Positions 15,370 through 22,733 of a DNA stretch of 24,891 bases are shown here, in pieces. Every line of letters begins with the position of its first letter. Position 1 is the first letter of the stretch. The notes beneath the pieces are model-generated. The model searched no databases, was not told where the DNA came from, and saw only the letters and a list, made by a program, of their open reading frames with translations. The position numbers and the translations under genes were made by a program. Origin of the DNA: Deltaproteobacteria bacterium (GTDB lineage: Bacteria; Myxococcota_A; Bradymonadia; UBA7976; VGTA01); assembly GCA_016874875.1 (NCBI GenBank), contig VGTA01000003.1:1-24891 (forward strand). The letters run 5' to 3'.

Positions 15370-16899
15370 ATGGACAAGGTACGTTTAGAGCCCCTAGAGC
15401 GCGCCGAGCTCATCGACACGCTAGCATTGCAAGGCCTCACCTATGAGCACATCCGCCGCGCGCTGGGCGCCGAGTTGGGGGGGAGCGCCACGGCGACCGC
15501 GCGCGGGCGCGGCGGACTGCTCAGCTTGCCCAGCGGTAACTACAACCACGCGCTAGGCACCCTCACCTTGAGCACATTTAGCTATTTGGAGCTCACGCAG
15601 GGCGGCGCGGCGCTGAGCGGGGGGCAGACCGCCGCCCCCGAGGCGCGCATTGTGCGCTTTAACAGCGCCGACAGCGACCACCCTAACCACCCCATAGACA
15701 TTAGCGCCCAACGCACGCCAGGCACCTCCTATACGCTGTGGGCGCGCTTTGTGCGGATCACCACCGACCTAGACGCGCGGCGCAAGTGGAGCGTGACGCT
15801 AAACGCTGAGGTGAGCGCCACTATCGCCACCCGCGAGCGCGAGCGCGTTGAGTTCACCGTGACCACCGGCGCGACACCCGCCGACAGCGGAGAGAGCGTA
15901 TGGGTAGCGCTACTCACCTACAGCGTCACCGTAGGGGGCGCTTTTGTTAGGGGCAGCTTCTACCACGCACACAGCGCCGCCGACGCATTTATCGCGGAGC
16001 AAGAGTTTCTCGACGGAGAGGCGCGGCTAGGCCTCGACGCGAGCTTGATCACCCTGCTCACGGCGGGCGGGCGCTCGCTGGGGATCATAGAGCACCTCGC
16101 GCTACTGCGCGCCCAGCTCTACCGGCTACTGCACAAGGGGAGCGGAGATAGCGTGACGCCGGCGGGAAGCGCAACGTGGCGAGGCACCCCGCGCTTTAGC
16201 CTGGCGGGGGTGGCGCAGGAGATAGACGACCTCGACGGGCGCATTAGCGATCTAGCCACCCGCGCGACGGCGCTTGAGATCGACACGCGCGGCGCGCGTG
16301 ACGAATACAGCCTGATCATTCATGCGCGTATGATCTTCGACATCAACGACACGACGGCAACGCTTGAGACGGTCTACCAGAGCGGCTATCCGGGCTTTGT
16401 GCCTGGCGTGAGCGTGTTTCTCAAGTTTGACCGCACATATAACGCCGGCTCAGGCGTATTTAACGGCGCCGCGTTCTCGAACATCGCCGAGGCTATCGAC
16501 ACATTTTCGCGCCCCGTTATCTGTTTCTCGACCACCATCAGCCCCCTACCGCTCAACGCGGCGCTGATAGTGGGTGAGAGCGTGCGCGCCATAGGGCACG
16601 ACGAGCCGCGCGACGGCCTCGAAGCGCCCGACGTGCGAAAGACGCTTGTGCTATCCGCTAAACGCCTGGTGCGGAACGCATTTATCGCGGAGCCGCTCGC
16701 CGACAATATCAGCCGCTATACGCGCGTGCGCGAGTACACTTTCAAAGAGACATACGGCGGCGCCGATGTAGCGGAGAACGCCATAGCTTACGCGCTACGC
16801 TTTGGCGAGAACGGCGACGGCTACTACACCAACGCCGACGACAAGATCATTCTACACGTTGCTTTCCAGCTGCGCCTAGCCACCCGTGAGGCCATCTAA
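15370..16899 (+). CDS. Baseplate-periphery / tail fibre-associated structural protein
   Basis: A 509-residue protein that begins directly after the J stop. The start has a helical DNA- or wedge-contact-like segment (LERAELIDTLALQGLTYEHI), followed by beta-rich sequence (FSYLELTQGGAALSGG, YTLWARFVRITTDLDARR) and a small coiled region with DDLDGRISDLATRATALEID. The C-terminal part contains FLKFDRTYNAGSGVFNGAAF. No enzymatic motif is seen. The position between J and the collagen-like fibre suggests a fibre base or long structural appendage protein. The family is not recognised. Confidence 0.55.
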   Translation: MDKVRLEPLERAELIDTLALQGLTYEHIRRALGAELGGSATATARGRGGLLSLPSGNYNHALGTLTLSTFSYLELTQGGAALSGGQTAAPEARIVRFNSADSDHPNHPIDISAQRTPGTSYTLWARFVRITTDLDARRKWSVTLNAEVSATIATRERERVEFTVTTGATPADSGESVWVALLTYSVTVGGAFVRGSFYHAHSAADAFIAEQEFLDGEARLGLDASLITLLTAGGRSLGIIEHLALLRAQLYRLLHKGSGDSVTPAGSATWRGTPRFSLAGVAQEIDDLDGRISDLATRATALEIDTRGARDEYSLIIHARMIFDINDTTATLETVYQSGYPGFVPGVSVFLKFDRTYNAGSGVFNGAAFSNIAEAIDTFSRPVICFSTTISPLPLNAALIVGESVRAIGHDEPRDGLEAPDVRKTLVLSAKRLVRNAFIAEPLADNISRYTRVREYTFKETYGGADVAENAIAYALRFGENGDGYYTNADDKIILHVAFQLRLATREAI

Positions 16900-17954
16900 T
16901 GATCACAGCTTACGCCAGCTTTAACCCCTCGCCGATCACCGCCACGCCGCGCGACCGCACCGAGAGCACAAGCGCCCTCCCCCTGAGCGGCCTACAGCTC
17001 TACGGGGGCGCCGTGGACAGCGCCAACCCCAGCGCCACTTTTAGCTTCGCGTGGAGCGTCTTAACGCTACGCGCGGGGCAGACTGCGACCATCGCCACCC
17101 CCACCACTCAAAACACGCTCCTAAACGGCGTTAATGATGTGTGGGGTGATGTGCGGGTGCTTCTCATCGCGACCAACACGGCGACGGGCGAGACGAGCGA
17201 GGCAGACCCCCGCTTAGCGCCCGCTACGGCGATCACGACACTTCACCTAGAGAGCGTGGCCCGCGAGCTCACGCGCCCCGCGATAGGCTCGCGCGAGTGG
17301 TGGTATGCGCTAGACACCATCACCGCAACCCTCGACACCCTCGACACCAGCGGCACCACGATAGACAGCGCGAGCATCAACGAGGCGGGCGAGCTGCTCT
17401 TAGACCTGAGCGACGGAACCACCATCAACGCGGGGGTGGCGAGGGGGCCCGCAGGTGCAACGGGCGCAACGGGCGCGACGGGCCCCGCAGGCGCCGCAGG
17501 TGCAACGGGCGCGACAGGCGCGACGGGCGCAACGGGCCCCGGCGCCTACTCACAAACGATCTGGCACACCTACGACGGCGGCACGGTAAGCGCGGGGGTG
17601 AACCCTAATAAACTCCTTTGGGCCGTGGGCCCGTACCGCGCCCACATCGCCCTCGCCGTGACCCGCCTAAGCGCTAGCGCGCTCGACGGGGGCGTCGCCA
17701 CAAACAACCTACCCGTTCACGGGGTGCTCATCACCGCTGACACGTTCAAATCAGGCGCCGCCAACGCGGGCGCCGCAACGATTTTCGCCACACTCAACCT
17801 CACGCAAGGCGCCACGTCGCACAACAGCACCACAGCCACAACGACTACCAGCGCGATCATCCCCCAGGGGCATCTCTTCGGCGTGCTCATCGGCGCGACG
17901 AGCATAGGCGCGCTAAACGGCGTGACCCTAGAGCTCAACTGCGAGGCGCTGTAA
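16899..17954 (+). CDS. Collagen-like tail fibre protein
   Basis: A 351-residue protein whose start shares one base with the previous stop (TAATG). The N-terminal part (to about 170) is beta-rich and includes SREWWYALDTITATL. Residues 183-215 are eleven perfect Gly-X-Y triplets made of GPA, GAT, GAA and GPG, which would form a short collagen triple helix. A C-terminal beta domain (SQTIWHTYDGGTVSAG, then GPYRAHIALAVTRLS) is likely the receptor-contacting head. Collagen triplets are a known trimerising stalk in phage fibres. The call rests on the repeat plus location; the receptor is unknown. Confidence 0.72.
   Translation: MITAYASFNPSPITATPRDRTESTSALPLSGLQLYGGAVDSANPSATFSFAWSVLTLRAGQTATIATPTTQNTLLNGVNDVWGDVRVLLIATNTATGETSEADPRLAPATAITTLHLESVARELTRPAIGSREWWYALDTITATLDTLDTSGTTIDSASINEAGELLLDLSDGTTINAGVARGPAGATGATGATGPAGAAGATGATGATGATGPGAYSQTIWHTYDGGTVSAGVNPNKLLWAVGPYRAHIALAVTRLSASALDGGVATNNLPVHGVLITADTFKSGAANAGAATIFATLNLTQGATSHNSTTATTTTSAIIPQGHLFGVLIGATSIGALNGVTLELNCEAL
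17445..17543 (+). repeat. Collagen-type Gly-X-Y coding repeat (11 triplets)
   Basis: Nine-base units ggcgcaacg, ggcgcgacg and similar are repeated, with GGT GCA ACG and GGC CCC GCA variants, all coding for G-A-T or G-P-A. Such nearly identical units can expand or shrink by slipped replication. Confidence 0.85.
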
Positions 17955-17955
17955 A

Positions 17956-18756
17956 ATGTTAGGCGGCTACGGCGACCCCGAGGCGGGGGGGCTGGGCTAC
18001 GGCGACCCCGAGCCCGGCGCGCCCCTCCTCGAAGAGGGCTACGGCGATCCTTACGGCGCGCTGAGCGTGCACGTACTGAGCGCGGGCACACTCCCCCACC
18101 AGGGCGGCGCGCTGTTTGAGCTAGGCGGGCTGATACCGCTAGAGCTCGCGCCGTACCGCGCCTCCATCACCCGCGCGGACACCGGCGCGCAGGTGTTCTT
18201 TTACAGCGGGCGAGCGGGGCAGGGCGCCGACCTCTACCCCGAGCGGGGGCGCCTCACGTGCTTCTCACCGCGCGCCGCCGCCAGCACCTATACACTCACG
18301 CTCTTCTACGGGGCGGGCTTTGCGTCGCGCATCGAGCTAATAGGCGCTGTGACCGTCGCGCCCTCCCCGCGCCTCCGCCCGCGGTATGCGCTCGCGCGCG
18401 CTTTCCCCTCGCTCTACGCGACGGGCGCCCGCGCCCTCACCGACCGCCCTATAGACGACGCGAGCACCACGCCCCCCGCGCCAGGCGCCCTTGAGGGGCT
18501 CATAGACGCCGCCGCGCTGATTATAGGGGGGCTGGGCACGGGCGCCGCCACCCTCACCACGGCGGGCGCCGCGAGGGGCGCGAGCGCTGTGAGCGTTGAG
18601 GCTACTTTAGGCTTTGGGGAGGCGGGGCGCGCGTGGATAGGTGGCGCGCTCTACGGCTACCAGGTCACGGCGCCTCTCACCTTGACCCTCACCCCCACGC
18701 TCAGCGCGCCGCTCGACGCCGGCGCGGAGGTCTTGGCCCATGCTTACCCCGCGTAA
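17956..18756 (+). CDS. Tail/fibre protein with GYGDP repeats
   Basis: A 266-residue protein beginning one base after the fibre stop. Its N-terminus holds three GYGDP motifs (residues 4-8, 14-18 and 28-32), the first two as GYGDPE. The middle is beta-rich (HVLSAGTLPHQGGALFELGG, then VFFYSGRAGQGADLYPERG), which resembles an Ig-like sandwich. The C-terminal half includes TLTTAGAARGASAVSVEATL. No known family is assigned with confidence. The position among fibre genes suggests an appendage or baseplate surface protein. The end overlaps the next gene by 17 bases. Confidence 0.55.
   Translation: MLGGYGDPEAGGLGYGDPEPGAPLLEEGYGDPYGALSVHVLSAGTLPHQGGALFELGGLIPLELAPYRASITRADTGAQVFFYSGRAGQGADLYPERGRLTCFSPRAAASTYTLTLFYGAGFASRIELIGAVTVAPSPRLRPRYALARAFPSLYATGARALTDRPIDDASTTPPAPGALEGLIDAAALIIGGLGTGAATLTTAGAARGASAVSVEATLGFGEAGRAWIGGALYGYQVTAPLTLTLTPTLSAPLDAGAEVLAHAYPA
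17965..18054 (+). repeat. Three GGCTACGGCGAYCC repeats (GYGDP)
   Basis: GGCTACGGCGACCCCGAG occurs at 17965-17982 and 17995-18012 without mismatch; a third copy with changes in its last bases is at 18037-18054. All are in the same coding frame, spaced 30 and 42 bases apart. Confidence 0.85.
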
Positions 18757-19576
18757 CCGCATCGCCGAGGCGCGCGCCGCCACCCTCGCGAGCCACGCCG
18801 GCGGCGCAGACCTCGAGAATCTAGGCACGCTCTACGGGCTCCCCCTCCCGCGCCTCGCGCGTGGACAGGACGCCACCGCGCGCGCGATACTGCGCGCCAC
18901 GCTCTACAGCGCGCGCGGCACCTACCCCGCGACCCTCGCCACCCTCCGCGAGCTCTACCGCCCGTATGAGATCACTCTAGCGGGGGCTGAGCTGAGCGCG
19001 GACGAGAGCGCCGCGACCATAGAGCACGAGGACATCACCGCGGCGTGGGCGGGGCGCCTGGTGCGCTGGGAGGTGGAGGGGGAGCCCGGCGCGCTCTTCG
19101 CCGTGCAGAGCGCCAGCGCGGGCGCCCTTACGCTTGAGCGGGCGCGCACCCTCCACCACACCACGCCCCCCACCTCGACCGCCGCGCCCCTTGTGGGCGC
19201 CCTCGCGCTGCTCCCCTGGCGGGCGAGCGAGCCCACACCCGGCGACGGCGACGAGCTCGCGCCCGGTGTGGACGCCCCCGCGACGCTCATTATTGACACC
19301 GAAGCGCCGCGCGTCGAGGTGCCCCCCTCCTACTACCACGAGGGCGACGACCCCACCGAGACGGCGAGCGGCGAGCCTTACGGGCTGCACGTGCTTAGCC
19401 TCTTCGACGGCGACCCCGCCGTACCTTCACTAGGCGACCAAACGCTAGGCCCTTTCCCGTTATACTTCCCCGGCGCGGGCGTGGACGGCACTACGCGCGC
19501 GATCCTTGACCCGCTTTTAGCGGCGGGCGTGAGGTTGCGAATGACCCTCACGCTTGACGACGAGAGCCCATTCTAA
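18740..19576 (+). CDS. Tail structural protein of unknown family
   Basis: A 278-residue protein; the ATG at 18740 is supported by GGAGGT at 18726-18731 although it lies inside the previous gene. Residues 1-80 are helical (RNRIAEARAATLASHAGGAD, LATLRELYRPYEITLAGAEL). The middle (AATIEHEDITAAWAGRLVRW) and the end (PFPLYFPGAGVDGTTRAILD) are mixed beta, with an acidic Pro/Asp loop (SYYHEGDDPTETASGEP). No enzyme motif is visible. The location after fibre genes and before lysis-like genes suggests a fibre or baseplate accessory. Function is not assigned. Confidence 0.5.
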   Translation: MLTPRNRIAEARAATLASHAGGADLENLGTLYGLPLPRLARGQDATARAILRATLYSARGTYPATLATLRELYRPYEITLAGAELSADESAATIEHEDITAAWAGRLVRWEVEGEPGALFAVQSASAGALTLERARTLHHTTPPTSTAAPLVGALALLPWRASEPTPGDGDELAPGVDAPATLIIDTEAPRVEVPPSYYHEGDDPTETASGEPYGLHVLSLFDGDPAVPSLGDQTLGPFPLYFPGAGVDGTTRAILDPLLAAGVRLRMTLTLDDESPF

Positions 19577-19586
19577 CGGAGGCAGC

Positions 19587-19979
19587 GTGAGCATTGACCT
19601 GATAGACATCAAGACGTGCAGCCTGAGCGCCGTGATCGCCTGGGGGATAGTGGAGGCGCTCAAGCCCGCGCTCACGCTCGCGGGCTTTGCGGAGAAGGGG
19701 CCGCGCTACGCGCTCGCCGTGCGCCTCGCAGCGCTCGCGGTGGGCGCGGTAGTGGGGCTGGGCATACACCCCGCGCTAGACGGTAAGGGGGGCGCGCTTA
19801 CCGGCGCGGCGATAGGGGCCGCGGCGGGCGCGCTCAACGCGCTCATAGTCGCCCAAGTGAAAGCGCGCTTGAGGCGGGCGGGTGAGGGCGCGGGCGGAGG
19901 TGCGGGCGCGGGCGAGGGCGCGAGCGCGGGCGCTGGCGAGAGCGCGGAGGAGGGGGGGCGCGATGAGCAGCCCCGCTAA
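19587..19979 (+). CDS. Putative holin (three membrane segments)
   Basis: A 130-residue protein starting with GTG at 19587, chosen because GGAGG (19578-19582) lies just upstream; in-frame codons further upstream lie inside the previous gene. Three hydrophobic segments are visible: about residues 12-34 (LSAVIAWGIVEALKPALTLA), 41-60 (ALAVRLAALAVGAVVGLGI) and 69-90 (ALTGAAIGAAAGALNALIV). A basic stretch (KARLRR) and a flexible Gly/Ala/Glu tail follow. Size, topology and position at the end of the late operon fit a holin that forms the lysis pore. An endolysin gene does not adjoin it, so another small membrane function is possible. Confidence 0.6.
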   Translation: MSIDLIDIKTCSLSAVIAWGIVEALKPALTLAGFAEKGPRYALAVRLAALAVGAVVGLGIHPALDGKGGALTGAAIGAAAGALNALIVAQVKARLRRAGEGAGGGAGAGEGASAGAGESAEEGGRDEQPR

Positions 19980-20220
19980 GACCGCCGCCGCCGTGGACTT
20001 TGTGACAAAGGGGCTCGCGGCGCTGAGCCTCCCGCTAGCGATATGGGCGCTCAACCTCGCGGGGGAGCGGGCGCAGGTGGAGCTACGCCTAAAGAACCTG
20101 GAGGACGCCCAGCAAGCGCACACCGCGCAACTGCGGGCCGTTGAAAAGACCCTAGAGAGCCTCGACACCACCGCGCGCTTTATCCTCCGCGACCTTGAGC
20201 GCGCCCGCACCCCGCGCTAA
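19963..20220 (+). CDS. Small membrane protein with coiled coil (lysis-cassette candidate)
   Basis: An 85-residue protein; ATG 19963 follows a GGAGG-rich stretch (19946-19957) and overlaps the end of the putative holin by 17 bases. One membrane segment (about residues 14-33, VTKGLAALSLPLAIWALNLA) is followed by a charged heptad-like helix (RLKNLEDAQQAHTAQLRAVE). This topology resembles an i-spanin or a holin-accessory protein. A longer reading frame exists upstream but has no sensible start. The exact lysis role is inferred from neighbours. Confidence 0.55.
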   Translation: MSSPAKTAAAVDFVTKGLAALSLPLAIWALNLAGERAQVELRLKNLEDAQQAHTAQLRAVEKTLESLDTTARFILRDLERARTPR

Positions 20221-20236
20221 GCGCCAGGGCCCCACC

Positions 20237-20509
20237 ATGCACGCAACCTCCGCCATCACTCTTGCGACGCTCACCGCCGCCGCCATCGCCGCCGCCGCGC
20301 ACAGCGCCTCACGCACGCACGACGGACACCAAGCGCAGCACACCGCCGCGCAGGTGGAGCGCACTTTAGACACCGCGCGCCGGTTGGAGCGTCGCTTTGT
20401 GCGCGCCGCGGATGAGCTGAGGGCGCAACGTGAGCAAGAGCAAGGCGCGGCGGGCGGCGCGTGCATAGAAGCGCCCCCGAAGCCCGCACCGCTCAACGTG
20501 TCGCGCTAA
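20237..20509 (+). CDS. Small membrane-anchored coiled-coil protein (spanin-like candidate)
   Basis: A 90-residue protein from ATG 20237; a TTG at 20195 in the previous gene is a weaker start. An N-terminal anchor (about residues 4-20, TSAITLATLTAAAIAAAAH) is followed by a long charged helix (VERTLDTARRLERRFVRAAD) and a Pro-containing tail with one Cys (GGACIEAPPKP). It is the last plus-strand gene and could be an inner-membrane spanin subunit. No embedded outer-membrane lipoprotein frame was recognised. Assignment is tentative. Confidence 0.5.
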   Translation: MHATSAITLATLTAAAIAAAAHSASRTHDGHQAQHTAAQVERTLDTARRLERRFVRAADELRAQREQEQGAAGGACIEAPPKPAPLNVSR

Positions 20510-20536
20510 GAGCGGCGCGGGCCCCGCAGGGCACAA

Positions 20537-20620
20537 TAGCCAGGGCGGGAATTGAACCCGCACGCCTCGAAGGGCGCCAGAACCTAAATCTGGTGCGTCT
20601 ACCTATTCCGCCACCTGGCC
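20537..20620 (-). tRNA. tRNA-Leu(UAG)
   Basis: On the minus strand an 84-base tRNA: acceptor GGCCAGG/CCUGGCU (with a G1-U72 pair), D-arm beginning GCGGAAUAGGUAGACGC as in leucine tRNAs, anticodon stem CCAGA/UCUGG with loop UUUAGGU giving anticodon UAG, a class II long variable arm (CGCCCUUCGAGGCG), T-arm GCGGG/CCCGC with UUCAAUU, and discriminator A. CCA is not encoded. It reads CTA, a codon common in many genes of this window. Confidence 0.93.
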
Positions 20621-20625
20621 GTGCA

Positions 20626-20698
20626 TGGGCGCGAAGGGGATTGAACCCTTGACCGACCGGTTATGAGCCGGGCGCTCTAACCGCTGAGCTACACGCCC
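20626..20698 (-). tRNA. tRNA with CAU anticodon (Met, or Ile2 reading ATA)
   Basis: On the minus strand a 73-base tRNA: acceptor GGGCGUG/CGCGCCC, D-arm GCUC/GAGC, anticodon loop CUCAUAA (anticodon CAU), T-arm AAGGG/CCCUU with UUCAAUC, discriminator A, no encoded CCA. Pair 27-43 is a C-U mismatch. The 8-base D-loop (AGCGGUUA) and a C4-G69 pair recall tRNA-Ile2, whose CAU is modified to lysidine to read AUA, but elongator Met cannot be excluded. Five bases separate it from tRNA-Leu. Confidence 0.9.
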
Positions 20699-20732
20699 CT
20701 AGACACCCGCCACGCTAACGCCCGCGCGCCGC

Positions 20733-22649
20733 TCAGTCAAGGATCACCAGGCGCCCGGCGGCGTCGCGCTCGCCCTCAATTCCCTTACGCCAGACCCGCG
20801 ACGCCCACGGATCAGCGCTCATAGCCACGTCAGGCGTAAAGGGGCGCATCGCGGCGACCATGAGCCGCGCGAGCTCATCAGCCGCCGCCGGCGCCCGCGC
20901 CTCTTCGACCTCGCACAGAATTTCATCATGGATGAAGGCGACGGGGCGCGCCCCGTAGAGGGGCGAGGTGCTATCAAGCCAGCACGCGCGCACCACATCA
21001 ACGAGCGCAGTTTTAGCGCCGTCGGCGACGAGCCCTTGAAAGTAGGTGTTAGCCCCGTCGGTGAAGCCCACGGCGCCGCGGCGGCGGCGCGTACGGTGCT
21101 GCACCACAAAGCCCCGATCAACCGCGCGCATTACCTGGGAGAAGTAACCGCGCATCTCAGGCCACGCGCTAAACCACGCATCACGCAGCGCCAGCGCCTC
21201 CGCGGGGCTGAGCGTGACCCCGTATGAGGACTGCGCGAAGCCCACGAGCCCCTCCACCCCGAGCCCGCCGGGCAGCCCGAAGTTAGGCACTTTGGCGAGG
21301 CCGCGCAGGCGCTTAATCTCAGCGTCGCCCGCCTTGCGCCGCGCTACCGCCTCCTCATAGCTGCACTTCGCCAAATCCGCCGCCAGCGCTAGGTGGAGGT
21401 CGCGCCCGCTGTTGATCGCCTCCGCCATGCGCGACGGGAGCCCCATATCGAGACACACCTGGGCGAGCGCCACGAGCTCCGCCGTCGCGTAGTCGGCGCC
21501 CACGTACACGCACCCCGGGCGGGCGCGGAAGCACTCACGTACGCCCCCCTCCCGCGGGAGCTGTTGTAGGTTAGGCTCTAGGCACGAGGCGCGCCCCGAC
21601 CTCACGAGCACGTTCCAGCGCGGGCTAAGGACACCGCGCGCGGCGCTCTCAAGCACGGGGCCGAATGTGCCGAGGAGTTTATCGACCTCCGCCAATTCGG
21701 CGAGGGCGCGCAGAGTAGCATCACCCGACCCGGCGAGCACCTCGCCCGCCGTCGAGGGCGCCCCCTTTTCCGTGCGCGGACACTCCGCGGCGCCGTAGCA
21801 GAGCTCGACCGCCGCGGCGATCCCTCGCGCGTTCTTACTCCCATCTTCGCGAATGAGCCCCGCCGCGCGCGGGAGCGCTGATAGGTCGCGCTTGCGCCGC
21901 TCAAGCGCCACGCGCCACTCCTCGACGCTCTCAGGCGAGGTGCGGAGCCCCCAGGCGCGCAGATGAAAGAGCGCCCAATCCGCCGCGCATTGAAGCGAGA
22001 AGGACGCCCACGAGCGCAACACCACCGCGCCCCCTGATCGCGTTGTCGCGCGCTCATCAATCTCTACGCCGCGCTCGCGCACCGCCGCGGCGAGCCCCTC
22101 ATACTGCGCGCGCCAAACAAGCGCCGTCACCCGCGCATCATCAAGCGCATAGCGCCGCGCCTCCTCGCTCCACTCGCTGAACGGCACGCCCACGAGGCGC
22201 CCGTACTGATAGCGGACGCTATCGGGCGCGCTCTTCGAGGCGCCTATATCCACCCCCACAAGGGCGAGGGCGAGCGAGGCGAGCGAGACACCGCCCGAGA
22301 CGATAGGGCGCCCTACGCCGGGGTGCTTTTCCCACCCGAGGGCGAGCGCCCGCAGGCGCTCAGCGATCCCCGTATCCCACACTTGGCCGGCGTCATAGAG
22401 CGACCAGACACACGCGGCGAGCGTCGGCACCTCGCGACACAGGCACGCCAGATCAAAAGCGATGTTATGGCCCACGAGCCACCCCGCATCAGGGCGCGCC
22501 GCCCAGACGTGGACACGCGCCACCGCCTCCGCCGCTGTGAGGAGCTCAGGGGCGCCCTCACCCTCGACCATCGACACACACGCCACGCGCGGCGCGACGC
22601 GCCCGGGGGCGATGAGTTCAGTTTCGCAATCAAGCGTTAGATTGATCAT
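20733..22649 (-). CDS. DNA polymerase, family A, with 3'-5' exonuclease domain
   Basis: A 638-residue replicative phage polymerase. The exonuclease domain has motif I LTLDCETE (D7, E9), motif II GHNIAFDLACL (N62, D66) and motif III RRYALDDARV (Y167, D171). Polymerase motifs: A GADYATAELVALAQ (D386, E391), B RGLAKVPNFGLPGGLG (K453, N456-G458), and C FIHDEILCE (H574, D575, E576). All catalytic acids are present, so both activities are expected. In motif B the usual Tyr/Phe of the Y-G pair is replaced (LPGG). No 5'-nuclease domain is attached, as in T7-like polymerases. The start ATG has a weak GGTGA. It follows the ssDNA-binding gene on the same strand. Confidence 0.93.
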   Translation of the reverse strand: MINLTLDCETELIAPGRVAPRVACVSMVEGEGAPELLTAAEAVARVHVWAARPDAGWLVGHNIAFDLACLCREVPTLAACVWSLYDAGQVWDTGIAERLRALALGWEKHPGVGRPIVSGGVSLASLALALVGVDIGASKSAPDSVRYQYGRLVGVPFSEWSEEARRYALDDARVTALVWRAQYEGLAAAVRERGVEIDERATTRSGGAVVLRSWASFSLQCAADWALFHLRAWGLRTSPESVEEWRVALERRKRDLSALPRAAGLIREDGSKNARGIAAAVELCYGAAECPRTEKGAPSTAGEVLAGSGDATLRALAELAEVDKLLGTFGPVLESAARGVLSPRWNVLVRSGRASCLEPNLQQLPREGGVRECFRARPGCVYVGADYATAELVALAQVCLDMGLPSRMAEAINSGRDLHLALAADLAKCSYEEAVARRKAGDAEIKRLRGLAKVPNFGLPGGLGVEGLVGFAQSSYGVTLSPAEALALRDAWFSAWPEMRGYFSQVMRAVDRGFVVQHRTRRRRGAVGFTDGANTYFQGLVADGAKTALVDVVRACWLDSTSPLYGARPVAFIHDEILCEVEEARAPAAADELARLMVAAMRPFTPDVAMSADPWASRVWRKGIEGERDAAGRLVILD

Positions 22650-22660
22650 GTTTCACCGTC

Positions 22661-22681
22661 GCAGGGCTCAAAGCCCGCTGC
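22661..22681 (-). promoter_or_regulatory. Leader hairpin before DNA polymerase
   Basis: In the polymerase leader, GGGCT and AGCCC pair around a TTG loop on the minus strand, with an outer GCA/TGC after a two-base bulge. It lies about 12 bases before the polymerase ATG and could influence ribosome loading. The pairing is visible; function is inferred. Confidence 0.35.
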
Positions 22682-22709
22682 TTATAGGGTGCGGAGTTAA
22701 GTAGTTACA

Positions 22710-22733
22710 GGCGCTTAGATCGCTTAGAGCGCC
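22710..22733 (-). terminator. Hairpin spanning the stop of the ssDNA-binding gene
   Basis: GGCGCT (22710-22715) and AGCGCC (22728-22733) pair perfectly around a 12-base loop containing the stop codon of the ssDNA-binding gene. On the minus strand it is followed by TGTAACTACTTAACT, which is only moderately T-rich. It may be a weak terminator, a processing site or a chance palindrome. Confidence 0.3.

Noticed and set aside
19882..19962. Longer start for the coiled-coil membrane protein
   Set aside because: The extra part is an Arg/Ala repeat (out-of-frame reading of the holin tail); ATG 19963 has a good ribosome-binding site and gives a sensible membrane anchor.
20510..20536. GC palindrome (gcgggccccgc) as a bidirectional terminator between converging blocks
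   Set aside because: Very short loop, short stem and no T-tract on either side; support is too weak to call.
20461..20652. Plus-strand open frame across the tRNA genes
   Set aside because: Overlaps two well-formed minus-strand tRNAs and the last membrane-protein gene; a chance frame.
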